Assembly (NCBI GenBank): GCA_964242895.1
Contig: CAXTBN010000099.1
Location: forward strand, 1-6,913
Reading direction: 5' to 3'
DNA from: JASLDZ01 sp964242895
GTDB taxonomy: Bacteria; Pseudomonadota; Alphaproteobacteria; Caulobacterales; Caulobacteraceae
DNA length: 6,913 nt
Both the position numbers and the translations under genes were made by a program. The notes below the pieces were generated by a model that saw only the letters and a program-made list of their open reading frames with translations, was not told the DNA's origin and did not search any database. This document shows, piece after piece, positions 1-5,933 of this stretch (the stretch's first letter is position 1; every line of letters begins with the position of its first letter).

Positions 1-710
1 GCGGCGCGGGTGTGCTCCCGCACGATCGCCTTCACCATCGCCAGCCGCTCGCCGCCGAAGTCGGGCCAGCCCAGCTCGGCCAGCACGTGCTCGCGGTCGC
101 GGTGCAGGCCGGAGATCTGGCTGGAGAGGATCAGCGCCCGCAGCTTCACCTCCTCGTGCCCCGGCGGGCTCCCCACGGCCTTGCCCACGAGCTTGGCCAT
201 CAGCCCGTGCAGCGGCGCGGCCAGGGTCGCCTTGACGTAGCCGTAGGCCGGCCCTCCGTCGTCCAGCTGGGCGCGGCCCATGAAGTCCCGCCACACCGGC
301 GTCTCGCGCGAGGTGACCGAGAGGTCGGCCTGCACGTCCAGGAAGCGGCAGACCGCCTCCAGCGCCTCCTCCTGCGACCCGTGCGCGAGGGCGGCCTCGG
401 CGGCCTCGCGGGCCGGATCGAGACTGGCCCGGCAGTAGTCGATGATCAGGTCGGCGCAGGCGCGGTGCAGGCCCTCCTTGCTGTCGAAGTAGTACTGCAG
501 GGCGGGCGGGTTCACCCCCGCCTCCGCCGCGATGCGGCGCGTGGAGGCGCGGGCGAAGCCCTCCTGCGCGAACACCTTCATGGCCGCCTCGACGATCCGC
601 GCCCGCGTCTCCTCGCCCCGCGCGTAACCGCCCTCCGCGCGACGGCGGCGCGGCTGCGACACGGGGTCGGCGTCCGCGGAGGCGGCGAGGTCGGCGACCG
701 GGGGCGTCAT
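1..710 (-). CDS. TetR/AcrR-family transcriptional regulator, CecR (CerR C-terminal domain) type, partial at left edge
   Basis: This is a DNA-binding repressor read leftwards; 236 complete codons are visible and the stop lies outside the window. The N-terminal TetR domain is at about residues 34-80, with recognition-helix sequence TRRIAAEAGVNPPALQYYF (57-75) followed by SKEGL. The C-terminal part resembles E. coli CecR (YbiH) as I recall it: a segment starting LGWPDFGGERL (213-223) matches the CecR stretch with TGWTAFDEEK near its C-terminus. CecR is about 223 aa, so only a few residues should be missing here. Residues 1-33 are an Ala/Pro-rich and then Arg-rich extension (RRRR at 21-24) ahead of the domain. 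The ATG at 710-708 is the natural start, although no good Shine-Dalgarno sequence precedes it; GTG at 713 is an in-frame alternative. It is divergent from the efflux operon and most likely represses it (and perhaps itself) until a pump substrate binds. The TetR call is secure, the CecR subfamily likely, and the ligand unknown. Confidence 0.93.
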   Translation of the reverse strand, partial: MTPPVADLAASADADPVSQPRRRRAEGGYARGEETRARIVEAAMKVFAQEGFARASTRRIAAEAGVNPPALQYYFDSKEGLHRACADLIIDYCRASLDPAREAAEAALAHGSQEEALEAVCRFLDVQADLSVTSRETPVWRDFMGRAQLDDGGPAYGYVKATLAAPLHGLMAKLVGKAVGSPPGHEEVKLRALILSSQISGLHRDREHVLAELGWPDFGGERLAMVKAIVREHTRA

Positions 711-730
711 CACTGCACCATGTATTCCAC

Positions 731-760
731 TTGACAGACTTGTTCCAGTCGGAAGATATC
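731..760 (+). promoter_or_regulatory. Candidate sigma70-type promoter of the efflux operon
   Basis: TTGACA at 731-736 is an exact -35 consensus. A weak -10, GATATC (755-760), follows after 18 bp. Transcription would then start near 766-768, about 40 bases before the ATG at 809. The stretch 721-760 is clearly more AT-rich than its surroundings, as expected for a promoter in such GC-rich DNA. The -35 is convincing; the -10 matches only three of six consensus positions. The position, directly ahead of the HlyD-type gene and divergent to its regulator, fits the expected layout. Confidence 0.5.
737..750. promoter_or_regulatory. Candidate TetR-type operator (imperfect dyad)
   Basis: GACTTGTTCCAGTC is an imperfect inverted repeat: perfect GACT/AGTC ends, plus a symmetric G/C pair inside. 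One more symmetric pair lies just outside (735 C with 752 G). It sits wholly between the candidate -35 and -10 boxes, where a bound TetR dimer would block RNA polymerase. It is also only about 27 bp from the regulator's own start codon, so one site could control both directions. Length and placement are typical of TetR operators. The assignment to the neighbouring regulator is inference. Confidence 0.4.
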
Positions 761-801
761 TCTCGACGGGCCCGCTCCTCCCCCGCAGGCCCGTCGAGAG
801 A
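759..801. repeat. Perfect 14-bp inverted repeat in the leader of the efflux operon
   Basis: The left arm TCTCTCGACGGGCC (759-772) and right arm GGCCCGTCGAGAGA (788-801) are exact reverse complements, separated by 15 bp (773-787). The right arm contains the only Shine-Dalgarno-like sequence (GAGAG, 796-800) in front of the ATG at 809. If the whole repeat is transcribed it would form a strong hairpin hiding the ribosome site. If transcription starts near 767, only about half the left arm is in the RNA, and the repeat is then more likely a protein-binding DNA dyad. No U-tract follows the right arm, so it does not look like a simple terminator. Confidence 0.7.
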
Positions 802-808
802 CTCCGCC

Positions 809-1981
809 ATGTCCGACGTCGCCGCCCGCCGCGCTCCCGCGGACGAGGCCCCGAACGCCGCGCCCGCCCGGCCGGCGCCTTCTCCTCAGGCGGCCGCGCC
901 GCCCGCCGCCGGCGCGCCCGCGCGCAAGCCGATGAGCCCGCTCACCCGGCTGGTCCTGCTCGGGCTGGGGCTGATGCTCCTGGTCGTGGCGGCGATCTCC
1001 GGCGTCCAGTGGTGGACGCACGGGCGGTTCGTGCAGTCGACCAACGACGCCTACCTGCGCGCGGACGCGGTCACGATCGCTCCCAAGGTCGGCGGCTACG
1101 TGCAGCAGGTGTACGTGAGCGACAACCAGGCGGTGGCGGCCGGCCAGCCCCTGGTGCGGATTGACACCGCCAATTTCGACGCCGCCCTCGCCCAGCAGGA
1201 GGCGTCGCTCCAGGGCCGCCGGGCCGACGCGGCGAGCGCGCAGAAGCAGGTCGAGCAGCAGGAGGCCGCGGTCGCCGAGGCGCGCACCCAGCTCCTGTCC
1301 GCCCGGGTCGACGCCGCCTACGCCGAGGGCGACGCCAAACGCTACGACAGCCTCGCCGCGCAGGGCGTGGAGCCGACCCGCACCCGCGACACCGCGCGCC
1401 ACACCCGCGACCAGGCCGACATCGCGGTGCGGACCCGCGAGGCCGCCATCGCCACCGCCGAGCGCCAGGTCGCCACGCTGCGGGCGCAGATCGCCCAGGC
1501 CTCCGCCGCCGTCGACGCGCAGGCCGCCCAGGTGCGCACCGCCCGGCTCAACCTCGGCGACACGGTGCTGCGCGCGTCGGCGCCCGGCCGCGTCGGCGAC
1601 AAGGGCGTGCGCGTCGGCCAGCTGGTGCAGCCCGGCCAGCGCCTGATGAGCGTGGTGCCGATGCAGGACATCTACCTCGTCGCCAACTTCAAGGAGACGC
1701 AGGTCGGCCGCATGCGGGTCGGCCAGGCCGCGACCGTGAAGATCGACGCCCTGGGCGGCCGGAGGATCGACGCGGTGGTCGACAGCTTCGCGCCCGGCAC
1801 CGGCGCCCAGTTCGCGCTCCTGCCGCCGGAGAACGCCACGGGCAACTTCACCAAGATCGTCCAGCGCATCCCCGTGCGCTTCCGGCTGAAGCCGCCCCAG
1901 GACGTGACGGACCACCTCCTGCCCGGCCTTTCCGCCACGGTCTCGGTGGACACCACGAAGGCGCCGGAGCGGCGCTCGTGA
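809..1981 (+). CDS. HlyD-family membrane fusion (periplasmic adaptor) protein, EmrA-like efflux subunit
   Basis: This 390-aa protein would be the adaptor joining the inner-membrane MFS pump to the outer-membrane channel. In order: a Pro/Ala-rich cytoplasmic tail (1-42), one membrane anchor (about 46-66), the first lipoyl half (about 85-120, with APKVGGYV and VRIDTANFDAAL), a long Ala/Gln/Arg-rich coiled-coil hairpin (about 121-247), the second lipoyl half (RASAPGRVGDKGVRVGQ from 255), then a beta-barrel domain. The barrel carries FKETQVGRMRVGQ and the EmrA-type signature FAPGTGAQFALLPPENATGN (327-346). Length matches EmrA (about 390). The reading frame is open back to a TTG at 731, but that TTG lies in the -35 box. 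The ATG at 809 has GAGAG 8 nt upstream and is preferred. Its stop overlaps the next gene's start, so it is the first gene of a three-gene pump operon. The substrate cannot be read from sequence. Confidence 0.95.
   Translation: MSDVAARRAPADEAPNAAPARPAPSPQAAAPPAAGAPARKPMSPLTRLVLLGLGLMLLVVAAISGVQWWTHGRFVQSTNDAYLRADAVTIAPKVGGYVQQVYVSDNQAVAAGQPLVRIDTANFDAALAQQEASLQGRRADAASAQKQVEQQEAAVAEARTQLLSARVDAAYAEGDAKRYDSLAAQGVEPTRTRDTARHTRDQADIAVRTREAAIATAERQVATLRAQIAQASAAVDAQAAQVRTARLNLGDTVLRASAPGRVGDKGVRVGQLVQPGQRLMSVVPMQDIYLVANFKETQVGRMRVGQAATVKIDALGGRRIDAVVDSFAPGTGAQFALLPPENATGNFTKIVQRIPVRFRLKPPQDVTDHLLPGLSATVSVDTTKAPERRS
1966..1969 (+). promoter_or_regulatory. Ribosome binding site deciding the GTG start of the MFS gene
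   Basis: GGAG lies inside the end of the adaptor gene, 8 nt before the GTG at 1978. It supports GTG as the start and, with the GTGA start/stop overlap at 1978-1981, translational coupling of the two pump subunits. Confidence 0.55.
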
Positions 1982-3573
1982 GCCAGGCCGCCGTCGCCTC
2001 GGGCGCGGCGGCTCCCGCCCAGGAGAGCGCCTCCCTCCAGGACTGGATCGCCGTGATCGCGGGCGCCCTGGGCGCCCTGATCGCCTCGCTCGACATCTCC
2101 ATCGTCAACTCGGCCCTGCCGACCATCCAGGGCGAGATCGGCGCCTCGGGCACGGAGGGCACGTGGATCTCCACGGGCTACCTGGTCAGCGAGGTGGTGA
2201 TGATCCCGCTCTCCGCGTGGCTGACGCGGGTGTTCGGCCTGCGCACGCTGCTGCTGGGCTGCGCGGGGCTGTTCACCCTGTTCTCCATGGTCTGCGGCGT
2301 GGCGCACGACCTGCCGACCATGATCCTCGGCCGGGTGGGGCAGGGGTTCTTCGGCGGCGCGCTGATCCCGACCGCGCAGACCATCGTGCGCACCCGGCTG
2401 CCGGCGCGGCAGATCCCGATCGGCATGACCCTGTTCGGCCTGATCGTGCTGCTGGGGCCGCTGGTGGGCCCGGTGCTCGGCGGCTGGCTGACGGAGAACG
2501 TCGACTGGCGCTGGTGCTTCTTCCTCAACCTGCCGATCGCCGCCGGCCTGGCGGGGCTGCTGCTGTGGGGCCTGCCGCACCAGCGCTCGCACATGCACGA
2601 GGTCGTCAACGCCGACTGGCTCGGCATCGTGGGCATGACGACGGGCCTCTCCTGCCTGACCGTGGTGTTGGAGGAGGGGCAGCGCGAGCGCTGGTTCGAG
2701 AGTCGCGAGATCGTGACGCTCACCCTCGCCATGGTGGTCGGCTTCGTCCTGCTGGCGGTCGCGCAGATGACCGCCAAGCGGCCCGTCATCAAGCTCAGGC
2801 TGATGCTGAACCGCAGCTACGCCAGCGTGATCCTGATCGTGGTGGTGATCGGGATCGTGCTCTACGGCATCCTCTACGTGCTGCCGCAGTTCCTGACGCT
2901 GATCTCGGGCTACAACGCTGAGCAGTCGGGCAAGATCCTGTTCCTGTCGGGCATCCCCGCCTTCCTGATGATGCCGTTCCTGCCGCTGATCCTGGGCAAG
3001 GCGCCCCTCAAGGCGACCGTGACCACCGGCCTGCTGTGCTTCGCCGTGAGCTGCTTTCTCGACACCGACCTGACCGCCGACTCCTCCGGGCGCGACTTCG
3101 TGGTCTCGCAGCTGCTGCGCGGCGTGGGCCAGATCCTGTGCTTCATGCCGCTGAACCAGGCCTCCGTCGGCGCGGTGAGCCGCGAGGAGGCGGCCGACGC
3201 GGCGGGCCTCTACAACATGGCGCGCAACCTCGGCGGCTCGGTGGGGCTGGCGGGCCTCGGCCTGTTCATCGACCGGCGGGTTGAGAGCCACTACGACGCG
3301 ATCTCCTCCACCGTCACCGCCAACTCCGACCTGGTGCAGGGGCAGGTGGCGGCGCGTACGGCCGCCCTGGCGGCGCGCACCGGCGACATGGGCCAAGCGC
3401 AGCAGCAGGCCTTGTCGACCATCTCCGGCCTCGTGCGCCAGCAGGCGTTCGTGATCACCTACTCCGAGTGCTTCTGGGTGCTGGGCGTGGCGCTGATCGC
3501 CATGCTGCCCCTCGTCTTCCTCCTCCGGGCCCCGCCGCGCCTCGGCGGCGCCCCGGCGCCAGCGGGCCACTGA
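1978..3573 (+). CDS. DHA2-family (14-TM) MFS efflux permease, EmrB-like
   Basis: This 531-aa proton-driven exporter sits in the inner membrane and is the pump of the tripartite system. DHA2 hallmarks: LDISIVNSALPTI in helix 1 (38-50), SAWLTRVFGLRTLL as the loop 2-3 motif (79-92), LGRVGQGFFGGALIP (117-131), and an antiporter motif region LLGPLVGPVLGGWLTE (158-173) followed by DWRWCFFLNLPI (176-187). Hydrophobic stretches continue to about residue 516, consistent with 14 helices. The second half has PLNQASVGAVSREEAADAAGL (391-411; a DHA2-typical stretch) and ARNLGGSVGLAGLGLF. Between about 431 and 490 lies a polar Ala/Gln-rich segment before the last helix, usual for EmrB relatives. E. coli EmrB is 512 aa; the small excess is in both tails. 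GTG starts it, overlapping the adaptor stop by 4 bp. Export of hydrophobic drugs or weak acids is the family role; the actual substrate is unknown. Confidence 0.95.
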   Translation: MSQAAVASGAAAPAQESASLQDWIAVIAGALGALIASLDISIVNSALPTIQGEIGASGTEGTWISTGYLVSEVVMIPLSAWLTRVFGLRTLLLGCAGLFTLFSMVCGVAHDLPTMILGRVGQGFFGGALIPTAQTIVRTRLPARQIPIGMTLFGLIVLLGPLVGPVLGGWLTENVDWRWCFFLNLPIAAGLAGLLLWGLPHQRSHMHEVVNADWLGIVGMTTGLSCLTVVLEEGQRERWFESREIVTLTLAMVVGFVLLAVAQMTAKRPVIKLRLMLNRSYASVILIVVVIGIVLYGILYVLPQFLTLISGYNAEQSGKILFLSGIPAFLMMPFLPLILGKAPLKATVTTGLLCFAVSCFLDTDLTADSSGRDFVVSQLLRGVGQILCFMPLNQASVGAVSREEAADAAGLYNMARNLGGSVGLAGLGLFIDRRVESHYDAISSTVTANSDLVQGQVAARTAALAARTGDMGQAQQQALSTISGLVRQQAFVITYSECFWVLGVALIAMLPLVFLLRAPPRLGGAPAPAGH

Positions 3574-3575
3574 CC

Positions 3576-5045
3576 GTGAACCTCCGACCCCTGCTCGCCG
3601 CGCCGCTGCTGGCGCTCGGCCTGTCCGCCTGCGTAGTGGGGCCGGACTACCGCGGACCGCCCGCGGTCGCGCCGCGCGCCGCGTCCGGCGCGCCCTTCGC
3701 CCGCGCGGAGGACCTCTCCACCGCCCCGCCCGCCGCACGCTGGTGGCTGGCGCTGAACGACGCCGAGCTGGACCGGCTAGAGGACGCCGCCCTGGCCGGC
3801 TCCCCCGATCTGGAGGTCTACGCCGCGCGCATCGCGCAGTCGCGCGCCAGCCTCCGGAACAGCCGCGCCCAGCGCCTGCCCAACGTGTCCGCCTCGGCCG
3901 CCTACCTGCGCAGCCACGGCGGGGACAGCTTCCTGACGGGCGGAGCAGCCGGCTCCGACGCGGCGATCGGGACGGGCGCGGGCGACGACGGCTTCGAGTT
4001 CTTCAACCTCGGCGGCGTGGCCACCTGGGAGCCGGACTTCTTCGGCGGCAAGACGCGCGCCGTGGAGGGCGCCAAGGCGCGCGCACAGGCCGCCCGGCTC
4101 GACCTCGAGGCCGCGCAGGTGAGCCTGACCGCCGAGGTCGCCTCCGCCTACGTCACCCTGCGCGACCTGCAGACGCGCCTCGCCCTCCAGCGGGAGGACG
4201 CCGAGGTGGAGCTCAAGGTGGTGGCCGACACCCGCCTGCGCGTGCAGGGCGGCACCGTCTCCGAGCTCGACCTGGAGCGGCTCGACGACCAGCTGCAGTC
4301 CACGCGCGCCGAGGTCGCACCCCTGCAGGCGCAGATCGCCGAGCAGCTGGACCGCCTCGCCGGGCTCACCGGCGCCGAGCCGGGCCGTCTCGACGCCGAG
4401 CTGGCCGCCGCCGCCGCGCCGCCCGCGCCGCCCGCCAGCGTCACCGTGGGCGATCCGGCCAGCCTCCTGCGCCGCCGTCCGGACGTCCGCGCCGCCGAGC
4501 GCCGCGTCCAGGCCGCCAACGCCGCCATCGGCCAGCACACCGCCGACCTGTTCCCAAAGGTGACCGTGTTCGGCAACCTGGGCTTCGGCGCGAGCGACGC
4601 CGGCCGCATCCTCAGCGGCGACAGCTTCACCTACGCCGTCGCGCCGTTCCTGCAGTGGAACGTGTTCGACTTCGACCGCGTGCGCTCGCAGATCGCCCTG
4701 GCCAAGGGCCAGACCGCCGAGGCCGTGGCGAACTACCGGTCCACCGTGCTCTCCGCCCTGCAGGACGCGGAGACTTCGCTGGCCCGCTACGCCCGCCAGC
4801 GCGACCGGGTGGCCGGCCTCCTGCGCGTGCAGGCCAGCGCCGACCGGGTCTCGCGCATGACCGCCATCCGCGTGCAGGGCGGCGCGGCGGCGCTCATCGA
4901 CCAGCTCGACGCCGAGCGCCGGCGGGTGAGCGCCCGGCAGGGCGTCTCCGCCGCCCAGGCCCAGCTCACCCTCGACTACGTCGCCCTGCAGAAGAGCCTC
5001 GGCCTCGGCTGGGAGGAGCCGTCGGCGGAGGCGCGCACGTCGTGA
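3576..5045 (+). CDS. RND-type outer-membrane efflux lipoprotein, NodT/OprM family
   Basis: This 489-aa outer-membrane channel subunit completes the pump. A short lipoprotein signal peptide (Arg4, hydrophobic core 6-16) ends in the lipobox LSAC with Cys19, followed by the family signature VVGPDY. Val at +2 fits outer-membrane sorting. Two OEP repeats follow: the first (about 60-265) contains WWLALNDAELDRL, the second begins with LLRRRPDVRAAERRVQAANA (298-317) and ATIG-like AAIGQHTADLFP (316-327). WNVFDFDRVRSQIA (361-374) and the periplasmic helices after it are also typical. I chose the GTG at 3576: it puts the signal peptide at the N-terminus, whereas the longer open frame from 3468 would add Arg/Pro-rich sequence inside the MFS gene. 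It starts 2 bp after the MFS stop with no clear Shine-Dalgarno sequence, so translation probably depends on ribosomes finishing the MFS gene. Many EmrAB operons rely on a TolC coded elsewhere; here the channel is in the operon. Confidence 0.95.
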   Translation: MNLRPLLAAPLLALGLSACVVGPDYRGPPAVAPRAASGAPFARAEDLSTAPPAARWWLALNDAELDRLEDAALAGSPDLEVYAARIAQSRASLRNSRAQRLPNVSASAAYLRSHGGDSFLTGGAAGSDAAIGTGAGDDGFEFFNLGGVATWEPDFFGGKTRAVEGAKARAQAARLDLEAAQVSLTAEVASAYVTLRDLQTRLALQREDAEVELKVVADTRLRVQGGTVSELDLERLDDQLQSTRAEVAPLQAQIAEQLDRLAGLTGAEPGRLDAELAAAAAPPAPPASVTVGDPASLLRRRPDVRAAERRVQAANAAIGQHTADLFPKVTVFGNLGFGASDAGRILSGDSFTYAVAPFLQWNVFDFDRVRSQIALAKGQTAEAVANYRSTVLSALQDAETSLARYARQRDRVAGLLRVQASADRVSRMTAIRVQGGAAALIDQLDAERRRVSARQGVSAAQAQLTLDYVALQKSLGLGWEEPSAEARTS

Positions 5046-5053
5046 CCGCCGCC

Positions 5054-5069
5054 GAGGCCCGCCCGCCTC
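5054..5069. terminator. Weak stem-loop between convergent genes, possible bidirectional terminator
   Basis: GAGGC (5054-5058) and GCCTC (5065-5069) can pair around a 6-nt loop in the 28-bp gap between the convergent efflux and SDR genes. A competing 8-bp pairing is CGGAGGCG (5026-5033) with CGCCTCCG (5064-5071). There is no T-run on either strand, so intrinsic termination is doubtful. The position is the main support. Confidence 0.25.
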
Positions 5070-5073
5070 CGGG

Positions 5074-5835
5074 TCAGAGCCTCATCCCGCCGGAGACCTC
5101 GATCCGCTGCGCGTTCACCCAGCGGTTCTCCTCGCCCAGCAGCGCGGCGATCATGGGCCCGATGTCGTCGGGCTGTCCGACCCGGCCCAGCGCGGTGTGC
5201 CCGGCGACCATGCGGTTCACCTCGGGATTGTCCCGCACCATGCCGCCGCTGAAGTCGGTCGCGACCGCGCCGGGCGCCACCACGTTGACGGTGATCCCGC
5301 GCGCCCCGAGCTCGAGCGCCATGTACCGGGTCAGCACCTCCACCGCCCCCTTCATGGAGGCGTAGGCCGCGCTGCCGGGGATGGCGAAGCGCGTCAGGCC
5401 CGACGAGATGTTCACGATCCGGCCGCCGTCGGCGATCAGCGGCAGGAGCTTCTGCGTCAGCAGGAACACGCCCTTGAAATGGACCTCGTAGAGCCCGTCC
5501 AGCTCGGCCTCGGTGGTGGTCGCGACGCCGTTGTGGTGCGACGTGCCGGCGTTGTTGACCAGGAAGTCGAAGCGTTCGGCGCCGAGCCGGCCGAGGACGT
5601 CGCGGACCGCCGCGGCGAAGGCGTCGAAGCCCGCCGCCTTGCCCGTGTCGAGCTGCAGCGCCTCCCCGCGGGCGCCGGCGCGCTCGGCGAGGGCGAGGAC
5701 CTCGTCGGCCGCCTCGCGATCGCTGTTGTAGGTGAAGACGGAGCGCACGCCGCGGGCGGCCAGCGCCAGCACGGTGGCGCGGCCCAGGCCGCGGCTTCCG
5801 CCGGTGACGATCGCGATGCGGGTCTGTTCGGGCAT
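5074..5835 (-). CDS. Classical short-chain dehydrogenase/reductase (SDR family oxidoreductase)
   Basis: This 253-aa soluble NAD(P)(H)-dependent oxidoreductase has the normal classical SDR length. The Rossmann motif TGGSRGLG is at 11-18, Asp63 is the adenine-ring residue position, and NNAG is at 94-97. Ser145 in VNISSG, Tyr158 and Lys162 (YASMK) form the catalytic core with correct spacing, and PGAVATDF (188-195) follows. The C-terminus NAQRIEVSGGMRL is typical. Arg15 in the glycine motif suggests NADP(H) preference (inference). At the position of the tetrad Asn, usually N-x-x-G-x-F, this protein reads HFKGVF with His119. The frame is open to a TTG at 5862, but the ATG at 5835 has a consensus AGGAGG 5 nt upstream and puts the Rossmann strand at the usual N-terminal distance. 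It is divergent from the LysR gene, which probably controls it. The carbonyl or alcohol substrate is not readable. Confidence 0.94.
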   Translation of the reverse strand: MPEQTRIAIVTGGSRGLGRATVLALAARGVRSVFTYNSDREAADEVLALAERAGARGEALQLDTGKAAGFDAFAAAVRDVLGRLGAERFDFLVNNAGTSHHNGVATTTEAELDGLYEVHFKGVFLLTQKLLPLIADGGRIVNISSGLTRFAIPGSAAYASMKGAVEVLTRYMALELGARGITVNVVAPGAVATDFSGGMVRDNPEVNRMVAGHTALGRVGQPDDIGPMIAALLGEENRWVNAQRIEVSGGMRL

Positions 5836-5840
5836 GGGAG

Positions 5841-5846
5841 CCTCCT
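5841..5846 (-). promoter_or_regulatory. Strong ribosome binding site of the SDR gene
   Basis: On the minus strand this reads AGGAGG, a full Shine-Dalgarno match 5 nt before the ATG at 5835. It decides the start against the upstream in-frame TTG at 5862. It is the best ribosome site in the window, in contrast to the weak sites of the pump genes. Confidence 0.8.
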
Positions 5847-5876
5847 CGAGTGTGAGGCCCAACCTAGGCCGCCGCC

Positions 5877-5904
5877 GTCGCCGTGTTAGACCGGCCGCGG
5901 CGAC
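5877..5904. promoter_or_regulatory. Interrupted dyad in the SDR/LysR intergenic region, possible LysR binding site
   Basis: GTCGCCG (5877-5883) and CGGCGAC (5898-5904) are exact 7-bp inverted repeats 14 bp apart, with one further matching pair inside (5885 G with 5896 C). The dyad sits in the middle of the 98-bp gap between two divergent genes, the usual place for a LysR recognition site. It lacks a clean short T-N11-A palindrome, and short GC-rich dyads arise easily by chance at this base composition. I could not find a convincing -35/-10 pair for either gene. Confidence 0.3.
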
Positions 5905-5933
5905 ACCGCTGTTCCGGAAGGGCGAACAATCGC

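Noticed and set aside
12..734. 240-aa rightward open frame opposite the TetR gene
   Set aside because: The minus strand encodes a recognisable TetR helix-turn-helix and CecR-like C-terminus; this frame has no family features.
759..801. Insertion-sequence terminal repeats or transposon scar as the explanation for the 14-bp inverted repeat
   Set aside because: Arms are only 15 bp apart with no transposase gene and no flanking target duplication that I can see; a leader hairpin or protein-binding site is simpler.
731..808. N-terminal extension of the adaptor from TTG 731
   Set aside because: The TTG is part of the exact -35 box and the extension would span the inverted repeat; ATG 809 gives the normal EmrA length.
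710..1915. 401-aa leftward open frame antisense to the adaptor gene
   Set aside because: Rich in Arg, Gly, His and Asp with no recognisable domain; it is the mirror of the well-supported HlyD-type gene, and long antisense frames are expected at this GC content.
3468..3575. N-terminal extension of the outer-membrane factor inside the MFS gene
   Set aside because: It would bury the lipoprotein signal peptide behind 36 Arg/Pro-rich residues; GTG 3576 puts the signal at the true N-terminus.
1672..3738. 688-aa leftward open frame antisense to the MFS gene
   Set aside because: Composition dominated by His, Gln, Arg and Asp, the typical antisense image of a hydrophobic membrane protein; no domain and no ribosome site. 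The opposite strand has clear DHA2 motifs.
3743..5365. 540-aa rightward open frame overlapping the outer-membrane factor in another frame
   Set aside because: Arg/Pro/Gly-rich frame-shifted image of the OEP gene that also runs into the SDR gene in antisense.
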